Shown here: positions 1 to 11,760 of the stretch, one piece after another
Layout: each line of letters opens with the position of its first letter
Numbering within the stretch: the stretch's first letter is position 1
Assembly: GCF_003576645.1 (NCBI RefSeq)
Contig: NC_044922.1
Span: 20,249,046 to 20,313,045 of the forward strand
From: Ipomoea triloba
Taxonomy: Eukaryota; Streptophyta; Magnoliopsida; Solanales; Convolvulaceae
Direction of reading: 5' to 3'
DNA length: 64,000 nt
Position numbers and translations under genes: made by a program
The notes under the pieces: generated by a model
Database searches by the model: none
What the model saw: only the letters and a program-made list of their open reading frames with translations
What the model was told of the DNA's origin: nothing

Positions 1-604
1 CTACTCTCAAAACTCTCAAGCGATCTAGTGTGCAAAATATTCAAAAGCTCAAAATTATATCTAACTTTCAAGAAATCTTGTGCATCTTCAAAGGTTCATT
101 CAAGAACATCAAGGCCAAGATTTCAAGTTGGAGAAAACAAGTTTAGATTATCAACAACAATCTCTACTTGGTGAAGAAGTAGAAATAGACAAAGTAAACT
201 TGAAGAAGTTGAAAAACCTAAGACGTGACTGCCCCCGGCTTGGTGATCAAGGGAACACATTGAGAATATATTATACTAAGAAAGGAGACATTAGTTCAAT
301 CCTTACACTTGTGAAGAAGAGTGGAGTATGCTTAGTTAACAGGCGAACCACTATAAAAATCTCCACTCTCTCTCTCTCTTTTACTTTCACTAATTATTCT
401 TGCACTGCATACCATTAGACTTTAGCCTAACATTTCTTATATTATCAAAACTGTGCAAAGTTAAAACTAAAACTTAGATAACAAATATTTTCGCTGGCAA
501 AAACACTTTTTCAAGTGATACTTTGAAAGCATTCGCTTGTGAAGAAATTTTCAAAAGCCCTAGTGAGTCTACCACACTTTGCAACCCATCGGACCAACAC
601 AAGT
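1..604 (+). mobile_element. Copia (SIRE-like) LTR fragment, 3' part
   Basis: This segment matches by eye the last ~600 bp of the copia LTR at about 32700-33277. Shared blocks, in order: the stretch around the word TTTCAAGTTGGAGAA, the gaagttgaaaaacctaa block, the block gtgaagaagagtgga followed by cttagttaacag and cgaaccactataaaa, the CT-rich tract, and the LTR end gtgagtcta...ggaccaac. The 5' part of the LTR lies outside the window and no primer-binding site follows the end, so it is a solo or truncated LTR. Two small frames here (80-418) have no recognisable protein and are LTR sequence, not genes. Confidence 0.7.
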
Positions 605-1190
605 ATATGCGTACATTAGCTCGTACACCTTCCAATTTAGCTCGGCCGCCACCACGATCGTGATCAGCTCCACACCTTCTTAGCTCCCTCATGTATGAGC
701 TGGTGTACGAGCGTACATAGCCTCGTACACAACTCACTTTCCAGCTTTTCATGCTCTTCTTCATTTGCCATTCTTTTTGCTCTAAATTCCCTTCAAATCA
801 CTCAAATGAGAGGAAAATAGAAAGTCATATGGGCTCGCAAGTAAGGAAGGCAGCCCAAGGAGAATTCAAGTAGGGAAGGCAGCTCATCAGCCCACATGTA
901 GGAAAGGTGGCCAAGAATCATCTTTTATGGGCCAACAAGCAGGGAAGGCGACCTAGGGAGGCACCGTTCCTCAAGAAAAAAATGAGAGGCAATGTGCTTC
1001 AAGAAAAAAAAATCAAAGTGGAATAAACAAAGTCATACTAGCCTGCATGTAGGGAAAGCAACACAAAGAGCCTGCAAGTAAGAAAAACGGCTCATCAACT
1101 CGTATGTAGGGATAGTGGTTCATTGGCACCCATGTAGGGAAGGTGACAGAGAGTCATATTTTCTAGTCTTCTTCCACTTGAATTGAAGTA
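605..1190. repeat. Flanking repeat, copy 1, with degenerate GTAGGGAAGG array
   Basis: Non-coding. It recurs almost base for base at 1801-2388. The first ~110 bp (tatatgcgtacattagctcg...) have a third, diverged copy at about 2567-2660. From about 830 to 1150 a degenerate core close to catGTAGGGAAGGyGrC occurs eight times at irregular 30-60 bp spacing, which resembles a decayed minisatellite. No family recognised. Confidence 0.6.
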
Positions 1191-1766
1191 NTAGGAGGAG
1201 GGGGGCGGGGGGAGGGGGTGAGTAGACTCACTAGGGCTTTTGAAAATTTCTTCACAAGCGAATATGCTTTCAAAGTATCACTTGAAAAAGTGTTTTGCCA
1301 GCGAAAATATTTGTTATCTAAGTTTTAGTTTTAACTTTGCACAGTTTTGATAATATAAGAAATGTTAGGCTAAAGTCTAATGGTATGCAGTGCAAGAATA
1401 ATTAGTGAAAGTAAAAGAGAGAGAGAGAGTGAGAGATTTTTATAGTGGTTCGCCTGTTAACTAAGCATACTCCACTCTTCTTCACAATGTAAGGATTGAA
1501 CTAATGTCTCCTTTCTTAGTATATATATTCTCAATGTGTTCCCTTGATCACCAAGCCGGGGGCAGTCACTCTTAGGTTTTTCAACTTCTTCAAGTTTACT
1601 TTGTCTATTTCTACTTCTTCACCAAGTAGAGATTGTTGTTGATAATCTAAACTTGTTTTCTCCAACTTGAAATCTTGGCCTTGATGTTCTTGAATGAACC
1701 TTTGAAGATGCACAAGATTTCTTGAAAGTTAGCCCCCCCCCCCCCCCCCCCGCCCCCCCTCCCTCT
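1191..1766 (-). mobile_element. Inverted copy of the copia LTR fragment
   Basis: This is the reverse complement of roughly 60-570, nearly identical. It is bounded on the left by an N (1191) and a G-rich run (1196-1219), and on the right by a C run (1733-1757). The C run corresponds to the C-rich tract just inside the LTR end (compare 33236-33245). The direction flips exactly at these homopolymers and the flanking repeat is then repeated, so a joining error is as likely as a real inversion. Confidence 0.65.
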
Positions 1767-2388
1767 AGACCCACTTTGCAACCCATCGGGACCAACACAA
1801 GTATATGCGTACATTAGCTCGTACACCTTCCAATTTAGCTCGGCCGCCACCACGATCGTGATCAGCTCCACACCTTCTTAGCTCCCTCATGTATGAGCTG
1901 GTGTACGAGCGTACATAGCCTCGTACACAACTCACTTTCCAGCTTTTCATGCTCTTCTTCATTTGCCATTCTTTTTGCTCTAAATTCCCTTCAAATCACT
2001 CAAATGAGAGGAAAATAGAAAGTCATATGGGCTCGCAAGTAAGGAAGGCAGCCCAAGGAGAATTCAAGTAGGGAAGGCAGCTCATCAGCCCACATGTAGG
2101 AAAGGTGGCCAAGAATCATCTTTTATGGGCCAACAAGCAGGGAAGGCGACCTAGGGAGGCACCGTTCCTCAAGAAAAAAATGAGAGGCAATGTGCTTCAA
2201 GAAAAAAAAATCAAAGTGGAATAAACAAAGTCATACTAGCCTGCATGTAGGGAAAGCAACACAAAGAGCCTGCAAGTAAGAAAAACGGCTCATCAACTCG
2301 TATGTAGGGATAGTGGTTCATTGGCACCCATGTAGGGAAGGTGACAGAGAGTCATATTTTCTAGTCTTCTTCCACTTGAATTGAAGTA
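1767..2388. repeat. Flanking repeat, copy 2
   Basis: A direct duplicate of 570-1190 starting inside the LTR end and running to the word cttgaattgaagta. Copy 1 stops there at the N, while copy 2 continues into unique sequence. Near identity points either to a very recent duplication or to the same locus placed twice. Confidence 0.65.
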
Positions 2389-3289
2389 CAAATTGTGCCT
2401 AAATGATGTAAACAAATTAAAACCTAGCTATGGAATGTGAAAATCTAAGTCTCTAAGCCCTCCAAGTCTAATCTTAGACTAACTAAAGATCTAACGAAAG
2501 CCTCCTCAAAATCCCGGCAACAAGCAATTTAAACATCTAAAATCTTGCCCGTGTACGAGGTCAAGTATATGCGTACATTAGCTTGTACACCCTCCAATTT
2601 AGCTCGTCCTCCACCACGATTGTGACCGGCTCCACACCTTTTTAGCTCCCTCGTACTAGAGCTTGTGGTTACCTAGAGCAATGAAGGCTAAAAGAAACAT
2701 GACATCCCAAGGAAATGTGGAGTGAAAGATGTATAGCCATCCAAGGCCATGGGGGTGAAAGAGATATAACGACTTAAGGCAATGGGGTAGTGACGGAGGC
2801 ATGACGGAGGCAATGGGGTGAAAGAATTATTGAACCAAGTGAGGAGAAGAGAGCATGGGCCACCGTTGTGGGGGGCAGAACTGCCCCCAAGCAGCCATTG
2901 CCTAGCTCCCATGATCGTGCCGTGGCCAGAAGTGGCACTTACAGCCACGACGCCCCTGCCGAAGGAGACATGGTTACGGAGGTGTGATGGAAGGTGTAGT
3001 GACTAAGGAGGTAGAGAAGAGGGTAGAAGTGAGAAGATAAAGATGCTAGGGTGTGCATAGGGATACAAGGACGTGTAGGTGTATATACGTTGGAAGCCAG
3101 GGGGAGAGAAGGGGAGGGGCGTGTGCTGACAACGTAGGTGAAGACATGAGGCAAGGCATGGATATGTGGATGGCGAATATGTAGATCAAACCAGGTTCAC
3201 GCACTTGGCAATTCTTATAAGGGCTTTGGACACTATAAATAGTCAAATTGTCTTCCGTCTTAGTCATCACTTGTCTAATCAGATAACTA
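2389..3289. other. Unclassified non-coding stretch
   Basis: No gene seen. Small frames on both strands lack domains. At 2690-2830 there is a loose repeat of words such as ggcaatggggt and ggaggcatgacggagg. A diverged copy of the start of the flanking repeat lies at about 2567-2660. Confidence 0.4.
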
Positions 3290-3600
3290 TAGCACTCATG
3301 GTCTAGTGGTGCATGGTCCTAACTCCCTACAAGAATGCTAAGGTTGGGTTTGATTCCAAGTAGTTACAATATGATTCCCAGTCCATTACTTGGGTTATTG
3401 CTTATATTATTTATTTATTCTTTGGGTCATTGCCTCGAGGTTTGTATATATTCTTTTGGGCCTAACGCCCTAGGTGGTAAATTAAAATTGTTAATTTTCC
3501 ACCCCCGCCTCTCATTCTATACATCTATGCTCGCTTTATGGTGAACCCGATTCTCGTAAAACTATCGATACTTAAATTGACTTTAATTTAATTGGGAAAT
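3290..3600 (+). mobile_element. tRNA-derived SINE-like sequence
   Basis: Pol III promoter-like boxes are visible: an A-box-like word TGGTCTAGTGG at 3299-3309 and a B-box-like word GGGTTTGATTCC about 45 bp downstream. These are the spacing and order of a tRNA-derived SINE head. The 3' end and TSD are not clear. The sequence does not fold as a complete tRNA, so it is not called a tRNA gene. Confidence 0.4.
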
Positions 3601-4253
3601 TTGCTATTGAAAACAAATAATAATTTGGTTACATGATTATTTTTTGTTAATCAATTGTCCAACCTAAAAGCAAAAGAGACTGTGGGAGTTCACATGCAAT
3701 TCAGTTGTTTCTCAAGTGATAAATTTTGGATAAATATACAAAATCGATCCCTAGTAGGTGCAGTATGAAAGTTACACTTAATCTAGTGAGGTCCTTGTGG
3801 ACATCATGTGTTGGTTCTCTCATCTAAGTGGTCGTTGAATTATCGTAATTTATCCTTCCACTATCATATCAAAGTGGGGCATTGGACTGGCCTTAGGAAA
3901 AGAAAATTTATCTTTGTCGACAAGTAAAAGAGATAATAATTTAGGTGATCGAGCTAAACTAGCCAATCAAACGCGATTCCACGCTTGGGTCAATTCTATA
4001 GGTTTTAACTTTATTCCTTGGCTAGGAATAATTTGTATAGCCTCCATGCAAGAAAGGACGACGGAATTGGATTGAAAATTCAGCAAGTAGAGTAAAGCTA
4101 CCAAACAAGAATAAAGCACGATCAAATGGAAAATTGGGCACAATTGTCACATCGTACTATTTTGTAGTAGTGTGGAATACCAATATATGTTCTCCAAGGA
4201 TGTCATACGCATTTCGAAAGAGATCGTATCGAAGGAAATATATAAAAAAGGTA
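3601..4253. other. Unclassified AT-rich intergenic DNA
   Basis: No ORF with a recognisable domain and no clear repeat structure seen. Confidence 0.4.
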
Positions 4254-4254
4254 A

Positions 4255-4735
4255 AAACTTGTGTACGATCGTCTCAGATCTTTGTCGGTGAGACGGGTCA
4301 GGTCAAGATGAAAATATAATAGTTACACTAAAAGATGTAATACTAATCAGGAATAAAGTTTTTATTATTTATATGGAAAAATGTAATATATACTTTTGAA
4401 TAAAAATATAATACTTCTACATTTTGATCTAAAAGTGTTATATTTTTCCTTATAATTAAGTATTACATTTTTTTTTATAAATAACAAACACTTTATGCCA
4501 ACATTATTTATAAGTGAAAGTGTAATATTTTTGATGAAAAATGTAATAGTTTTACATCAAAATGTAAAAGTATTACATTTTTCCTCAAAATATTATACTT
4601 TCCCTAATAAGTAATAAAAACGTTATTCCTAATTAGTATTACATTTGTTAGTATAAATATTATATTTTCATATTAACCAACTCAAACCGACCTGTCTCAC
4701 AAAAAAAAGATTCGCGAGATAATCTCACACAAATG
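4255..4735. mobile_element. MITE, GAGACnGTCTC family, copy 1
   Basis: Terminal inverted repeats: the left end reads acttgtgtacgatcgtctc then gtgagacgggtcaggtcaag; the right end has the inverse order, with tattttcatat, ctcaaaccgacctgtctcac and gagataatctcacacaaat. The interior is a series of inverted ATGTAATA and TATTACATTT words, so the element folds into a long hairpin. The same family lies at 13870-14296 (full), 10033-10140 and 6818-6908 (partial). Confidence 0.65.
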
Positions 4736-5029
4736 TTACCCCATAATAAATATTTAAACCATTTATTAAATTTAAGATAGACTAACGAATGAATAATATG
4801 GTCCACATACACGTCGTATATTCAAAACGTTGGTTGTAAAGTATATATCATTAATAATCTCTCATCATTAAGATGCCTTTAAGCAAAGACTTTTTTTTTT
4901 TGAAAAAAAAAAAAAGCAAAGACTTTTACACACTAGTTTTACGCACGCATTGCGCGACTGATTTAATTCTCAATATTTGTATTTAAATAAGTAATTCAAA
5001 TTATATCAATGCAAGATTATATTGGAGAA

Positions 5030-5545
5030 GTTAACAAGAACTAAAAAAATGTTGGTACAAGTGTTTGTTAAAATAAATAGTTCATATTATTTTGATTTTA
5101 GTATTTTTTTAATATTTTTTCTACTTTACACTCTATTATATTATTTACTTTTTCTAAATATATCTGCATTCCGTCAGTGTAAACTTTAATAACGAAATAT
5201 TTCGTTAGCTATTGATTATTATTAACTTACTCATTATTTTTTCATAAGAAATGTCTTAGGTTCGAGCCCCATGCATCCAAATCAATTTTAGCATAATTGT
5301 ATCAACCTAAGACCTTCCTTATGAAAATCAATGAGTAAGTTTAGAATAATAAGTACTTAACGGAATATTCCGTTACTGAAGTTTACACTGATAGAATACG
5401 GATGTATTTAAGAAAAGTAATTGATTTAATAGAGAGTAAGTAGGAAAAATAATTTTTAAAAAAATACTAAAATCAAAATAATATGAACCATTCATTTTCA
5501 ACAAACAATTAAACAAATATTTTTTTAGTTCCCGTTATAGATAGG
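5030..5545. mobile_element. Foldback (inverted-repeat) element
   Basis: The left arm, from about 5070 (aaaataaatagttcatatta) to about 5275, is repeated in reverse complement from about 5295 to 5520 (ending atgaaccattcattttcaac). The arms share the blocks aaaataatatgaaccatt, agtgtaaact and taacggaatattccgtta, plus the sequence near the loop around tcttaggttcgagcccca. The spacer is small. A one-armed relative sits at about 62740-63003. No coding capacity. Confidence 0.6.
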
Positions 5546-5637
5546 TCTAACTTTATTAACACTTATTAGATTTATATTATTAGATTTAGTAGATGTCGAA
5601 TTATTGCTAATATCAAAAAAAATTGTTAAAAATAATT

Positions 5638-5638
5638 C

Positions 5639-5712
<74 letters not shown>
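5638..5712. repeat. (CAA)n then (TAA)n microsatellite
   Basis: About 16 CAA units followed directly by about nine TAA units: a compound microsatellite in AT-rich DNA. Confidence 0.95.
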
Positions 5713-5714
<2 letters not shown>

Positions 5715-6348
5715 TTTAAAATTTATATCTAAAACTAAAAATAATTTAAGTATAATTCATTAAATAAAATAATAAATTAATATTCTTTAAAGTTATTTTA
5801 CATGTTATCCACTAATCATAAACAGTTAATTTATCAAACACTTTTATAATAAAAACTCCTAATACTATCAAGTAGTCAAAACAACTAACAGAATCATGTA
5901 TTTTCTATTCGCTAATGACTAATTGCTAATTCAAACACCATAATATCTTACTAAAACTTATATTCTAGTCCTATTATATTGTAATATAATTATTGTTCTT
6001 ACCAGAGATGTTTATAATCCATTTTTAATTTAATTATATAGACAACATTTAAGAAAAAGATAATTAACTTCAATACATGACATGTTATTTTCATCTAGTC
6101 AACATTGTGCCCACTTCATAAATCGTCGAAGAAGAATTCAAATCATTCATCTAGACAAAATTGATTTTTGGTTGGAAAACTACATTTGCAGTCATGTTGG
6201 ATAATGTGCATATTGCTTTCAGTCTTTCAATAACATCTTTAATTGTTAAAATAAATCCTAATCGCAAAGTCTGACCTTTTTCTATTATAGAGTAGTCTTG
6301 GTGGGGGAAGAGCTACGTAAATCACATTGTACCTTATAACTATCAACC
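5713..6348. other. AT-rich intergenic DNA
   Basis: No gene or structured repeat seen. Confidence 0.4.
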
Positions 6349-6355
6349 AAGTAAA

Positions 6356-6630
6356 GTTTTTTTTTTTTTTTTTTTTGAATAGAAAAAGAGGGAATAAACC
6401 CGGTGGTAAAGCTATAAAGTGTCCACCTCGATCTGCTCGCGGGAAATTCTTCTATGAAAATCGGCCCCAATTGTATCCTCATAAAGTATCTCCCTCAGGT
6501 CACTTGGAACCTCCATGAACTGGTTAAAACTGACTGGCTAAGGGCCTTTTTAGCAAAAGAATCAGCTAGCCGGTTCTGCTCCCCGTAGACATGAGTGAAA
6601 ATAATCTCCTCAAAATCATAATAGATTTTG
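6356..6630 (-). mobile_element. L1-type LINE, 5'-truncated 3' end
   Basis: On the minus strand the sequence reads through the C-terminal part of a plant L1 RNase H domain, including the words HVYGEQNRLADSFAKKAL and, after one frameshift, LREILYEDTIGADFHRRIS. A short 3' UTR follows, then a poly(A) tail, seen as poly(T) at 6357-6376 on the plus strand. A 7-bp direct repeat AAGTAAA flanks it (6349-6355 and 6631-6637), fitting a TSD. At ~275 bp it is severely 5'-truncated, as is common for L1. It is dead. Confidence 0.75.
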
Positions 6631-6639
6631 AAGTAAAAC

Positions 6640-7670
6640 ATCACTTTTTAATATAATTCTCAATTTAAAAATAAATACTTGTCAAAAAGAAAAATAAAAC
6701 AACAACAACAACAACACAACACATTTACCGTAAAATGACTATCACTTTTCAACGACCAAAACTGTAATACTTTTTAAGCAATAACTATTACTTTTTAATT
6801 GAAAACTAATGGTAAATTTTCTATGAGACTATCTCACGGATCCTAATCCGTTAGACGAGTTAGGTTAAGATGGAAATGTAATACTAGTCCGTTAGACGTC
6901 TCACTAGTAATCATGTGATTCATGTCACCACACATATTACGTACAAGTGAACCCAAAATCGTGTTTTGATCACTAATTAAGCTAGCACCAAATTTCTTTA
7001 AGTCTTTCGTACAACTTCACCAAGTGCGCTACTCCTCGCTCTTTCTACAACACGTAAAGATTCACAACAAATAATCAACCCAAGTGATTCATAACAATTA
7101 ATCAACCCAAGTTAATAATTCCTCAAACTATAAAGACTAACAATTCTAGATGAAGCTATTGTGAGACTTGGAATGTTAATCATATATATTTGAAACAATA
7201 TATCAATATAGGTGTCATTTAAAATATCTCAACGAGATATTTTTAATAATATATATTTTTATCCATTAATCTTATTGTGGCGAGTCAAATAATACTAGCT
7301 AGGCACAATCCCACCCCAAAGCTTGCTTGCAAACTTTGGCACATTGAAATTTCTTGTGGAATAGTTCAAAAGGAAATAATATTTCTAAAAATAAATATAT
7401 TCTGTTGTTTATTTCAACTCCGTATTCTCAAGAGTAACATTTTTTGTACACAATAAAAAATAACAATGTTATTCTACTTATAAAAATATCTTTTTTTTTT
7501 GTTATCTATAGTAATCAACATTTTTATTATTCAGTATTGAAATTTTTTTAATACTTCTTAAAATTACTCATACCGAATTAAAAATTTACAGTTGGACATT
7601 TCAATCTTACTTTTCATTTATTGGCCGATAATTTTAAAAAGTAAAGATGAAAATTATGATAATTGACAAA
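6640..7670. other. AT-rich DNA with a MITE fragment
   Basis: No gene seen. At 6818-6908 is a terminal fragment of the GAGACnGTCTC MITE family (tatgagactatctcacggatc, then gttaggttaagatggaaatg). The rest is AT-rich with no recognised structure. Confidence 0.45.
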
Positions 7671-7671
7671 T

Positions 7672-8515
7672 AGTTAAAGTTAATACCACAAATAGTCCTC
7701 TGACTATTGGGCTAGTACTCCTTTAAGTCCTCGACTTTCAATTTGACCACAAATGGTCCTCTGACTTTCATTTTTTACCACAAATAGTATAGTCCTCCAT
7801 TAAAATTTATGTTAAATAGGTGTTAATTCTAGGGATATTATCGTCAAATTGATATATATAATGGTCATAAAATAAAAATGTTTAGAATTTTTCACCAACA
7901 AGCATAATTGAAACAATTAACAAATATAAATACTCCTAAATAAAAAGACAATACACCTTATTCTCGTAATTATGCGTACAAAATGAAAATCTAATATTAG
8001 AGCTATCTGTTTTTAATTTAACCAACAGATTAAAATGGAAGAAACTTTCTTCAAAAACCTTGCTTTCATCTTTTTCATGGTTGTTCATACATAGCCGATT
8101 AATATTTTTAACTCTTCATTAATCGATCAAACATTTTGTTTGGGACAACCGTTGAATTAATATAATTAATCAAGTACAAATTACGAACATTACATTAATC
8201 AAGAGTTTTATTTACTTTGTTCATTTATGTGATTTGTCATGTCCATTTTGTTTTTATATTTATTAACTTAATGTTTATTAATGTTTGAAATTAATTATGA
8301 TGTCATATAATTCTCAAAAAGAAGTAATCATACTAATATTAATCAATTTGACGATATTACCCCTAGATTTAACATTTATTTAACAGAAATTTTAACGAAA
8401 GACTATTTGTGATCAAAAATAAAAGTCAGAGGACCATTTGTGGTCAAATTGAAAGTCGATGATTAAAAAGAGTACTAGCCCAATAGTGGGAGAACCATTT
8501 GTGATATTAACTCTA
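7672..8515. mobile_element. MITE with long terminal inverted repeats (~180 bp)
   Basis: The left end reads agttaataccacaaatagtc, then gactattgggctagtact, gactttcaatttgaccacaa and tttaacgaaag-type blocks; the right end is its reverse complement with ~85% agreement (gtcagaggaccatttgtggt, actagcccaatagtgggaga, gtgatattaact). The ~450 bp centre is AT-rich and non-coding. Long TIRs suggest a Mutator-type or foldback non-autonomous element. TSD not resolved, because the TIR runs into AT-rich flank. Confidence 0.65.
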
Positions 8516-10030
8516 GTTAAAATCAACGTAGTTAAAATCAACGAAATATACGAATGAAACAATTAGTGAAGAGGTACATAAGTTGATATAGTGCCATTAT
8601 GGTACATTTTTGTTTTTTCTTTCCCGTGGATAATTAAGTAAAGTGAGACAATAATTGATGAGAATCAAACGCTGGCTTACATTCTCTAATTAAGAATTCA
8701 GTCAGCATTATCTTTGAGACTAGGATTACATTTGTCAAGTACATACGGTGCATGCATTTATATATAGTATATGGTCAAAATATAACCTACCTACTACGTA
8801 CGGTGTAGTTTTTTGAAAACCTTGTACATTTCCTCAACTAGCTAGTTACTATATGATATTAATGGAAAATTATTATTTATATTAGAGTTTTTATCATCTC
8901 AAGATTTTTTCATATATATAGAATGATTATGATCCCAGGCCACAATATTCGGTATAATCAAATACATCAAGCACGATTGTACTGGATATAAAATGAACTA
9001 CTGCTAATTGACACAATTTGATACAATCTAAATCTAAATAATATATATAGTAATAGTATACATGGTAAAAAAAAAAAGTAAAAAGATAAAAATACCAATA
9101 CCGGTCAGCGCTATAAGGTGTTGAAAAAATTAGCAAAATTAACATTTAAGTGGACATTTGAGGTATTCATTTGATGAGTGGGATCCACTTCTAATTTGGA
9201 TCTAGTCAAAGTTAAATTGAATTATCCTAGTTGAGATTATGAATTTGATACATTATACGCTCAAAATTGATATTAAATAAATGAAAAATTGATTCTAAAA
9301 TAATGAAGTTGAGAAAATAGTGTTTTGAAAGGCTTTGAGTTTATTTCACATTGAAAAGGGCCGGTACATGAATTTACACTAGTATAAACATAATTCAATA
9401 TTTCTTGTGAGTTGAAATGTGTAGCTAAGAAACTCTGATATCTCTTACATTAGTTACATGTAGAGGTAAAAATAAAAATCTCAAAATGAATTTTGTAGAC
9501 GCTTCCACTTTCGTGTTGAGTTTTACTTTGACGTGAATTTTTATGAAAATATTTATTTTTAATTATATCCTTTTTTTTTTATTTGAAAAATTAATTATAT
9601 CCCCTAGCTACCTAAAGATTCCTTAAATTTATACGATGCCAAGATTTGACTTTAAAAGGGTTAGGTACTATTAGATTAGCTAATAATTGGACAACATTTA
9701 AGTACAATTTTATATTGAAGGAGATCTTTTTATTAATTAGTTACGGAAAAAAAACAACTGAACAGTCAACTTCCATGCAAATGCCAGTTCCTTAGATTAT
9801 GATAGCTACCAAATTCTAGCAACCATGGTTGAAATTTTCCTTAGATTGTGTTGGGGCTACCAGTACTTAAAATAAAAAAATTGTTTGAGTTGTTTATAAG
9901 TATCGCAATTCATTAAATTATTTTGAATTTTGTCATACTTGATTTTCTCAATCTCACAGAAACATTTTATCAATGACTGCAAATTTTTATACAAAGTCCA
10001 AAACTTGGGATACAAGCTATCCAAAATAAT
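8516..10030. other. AT-rich intergenic DNA
   Basis: No gene, RNA gene or structured repeat seen. The frames at 8927-9145 and 9857-10124 are AT-rich chance ORFs. Confidence 0.4.
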
Positions 10031-10032
10031 AA

Positions 10033-10140
10033 GTAAAAATTTGTGTGAGACCGTCTCATTGATCCTTTTCCGTAACATGGATCGGGTCAAGATAAAAATG
10101 TATTACTTATATTGGAAAATGTAATACTAATTAGGAATAA
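10033..10140. mobile_element. MITE, GAGACnGTCTC family, half copy
   Basis: The left half only: tttgtgtgagaccgtctcat, the word ggatcgggtcaagat, then gtaatactaattaggaata. It stops exactly where the SINE-like sequence begins; the other half is missing. Confidence 0.55.
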
Positions 10141-10141
10141 C

Positions 10142-10310
10142 CAACATGGTTGGTGTGGTGGCTCAGCACCTTGTCCCTTAAGCATGAGGTTGGGGGTTTA
10201 ATCCTCACCCATGTGAATGGAGCAAACCATTTGGCCAGTCCCCTACCACTTAGTGTGCTGGTTAGTCTTCTGGCTGCCGGCTGTACCTTGGGCAACAACC
10301 CAAAAAAAAA
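10142..10310 (+). mobile_element. SINE-like retroposon
   Basis: A tRNA-like head with an A-box-like region (gtggtggctcagc, ~10157) and a B-box-like word GGGTTTAATCC at ~10193, a ~100 bp body, and an A-rich end at 10300-10309. No clear TSD. Short frames inside are not genes. Confidence 0.5.
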
Positions 10311-10556
10311 TTCCGTATACGTATCACATTTTCATATTGACCCTTGGTCAGACTATTGACTTGTTAACTACGGTTACAAGTTTTCCACCTAGAAATGTCT
10401 ATTGACTTTCTTGGTTTGAGCTGACCAGTCATAGATATTCTAGGCTGGTTTATTTCCTTTGATCCTTTACTGACTAGGATCATAAAACAAAATTTACACA
10501 ATACACATCCTTGAGCAGTGATTACAAGTTTTCCTCCCCACTTAACAAAATAGAAA

Positions 10557-10623
<67 letters not shown>
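10557..10623. repeat. (AT)n microsatellite
   Basis: More than 30 uninterrupted AT units. Confidence 0.97.
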
Positions 10624-10628
<5 letters not shown>

Positions 10629-11096
10629 GAACCAAATTGCAGTGAGAATGAATTAAGAAAATTAAGAGACAAATAATTGGTCAAATTCAGAAAGGCGGAG
10701 AGATTGGATGATGGATTGCGTAAGGCATTGCACCCATACCCACATGGAGTCAACACACTCTACCTTCCGTCGATTATCATATCGATCGCAATCTTCAATT
10801 CGTAGCGAGAATGGTGCTGCGCTGCTACACACTCATATAATATATAGTACTTAATTATTATATATATTAGGTATTTAGGTGTGTGGTTGGATATATGATG
10901 CGGTCCACGAACACGAATACTCTTCCTTAGCTTGAAAAACTGATACACAAGTTTTTGTTTTTTCTTTAATACAGCGCAAAGGTAAAACAAAGCAAACGAT
11001 TATAGGTGGTTAAGTCACTATTATATTATCGGTGAATGAACGTTCTTAGAAGGAGAAGTCAGAAGTGGAGAACTTTAAAAGGTGAAACCAAGGCTG
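10624..11096. other. Intergenic DNA
   Basis: No gene or repeat structure recognised. Confidence 0.4.
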
Positions 11097-11346
11097 GGGC
11101 AAATTATTGCATTGAACATGGTACACACAGCTGTGTGGACTAAAAATAAAAAGTACATTATTTTTGTATTGAAGGTACATTATTTTTGTATTGTAGGTAC
11201 ATTATTTGATAGTATATATCAAATAATGTACTTTTAGTACAAAAATAATGTACCCTAAAATAATGTACTTACAGTATAAAAATAATGTACTTTTTTTTTT
11301 GTCCACACAGCTGTGTGGACCATGGTCCATGCAATAATGATTGCCC
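11097..11346. mobile_element. Hairpin MITE, GGACCATGGTCC family, copy 1
   Basis: The ends are inverted: ggggcaaattattgca at the left and tgcaataatgattgcccc at the right. Internally the word CACACAGCTGTGTGGAC occurs near both ends, and the arms carry repeated GTACATTATTTTTGTA blocks meeting at a central tatcaaataatgtac palindrome. About 250 bp, non-coding. Other copies: 11761-11999, 14511-14753, 15014-15175. Confidence 0.7.
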
Positions 11347-11760
11347 CGCATTACAAGTGTGCAAATTATATCATGGATCAGAATCAATCTTACACTATGA
11401 ACTATAGTCTTAAATAATATTTGGATTATGTGTCGACAATTAACAAATTATGTACATGTAGTTAATAGTTTGTTAATTACAAATACAAACATACACATAA
11501 TATGTTACAACTATTAACAAAAATCACTAAGTGGTCAAAAATTAAATTCTTCTTAAAAGTTTCAATTTTTCCCATTATCTTTAATAGGTAGTCTGAATTT
11601 TCTTCTCCCCAAAAGGTTGAATCTCCAACCCTAATTCACTAGCTCAATAGGTAGGACCAAACACCGGTACACATAAAGTATCGCTGTCGAGTTTCAAACA
11701 TTAATCTTTTATCCCAAATATTATCTACTAAATCACTAAGCTAAGTCCCTAAGCGAAGTC

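Noticed and set aside
80..418. 112-codon ORF at the window start, and its inverted copy at 1531-1713
   Set aside because: It lies in LTR sequence homologous to 32790-33198, where the frame is not conserved.
3290..3360. tRNA gene
   Set aside because: A- and B-box-like words are present, but no acceptor stem or full cloverleaf can be drawn; SINE head is the better reading.
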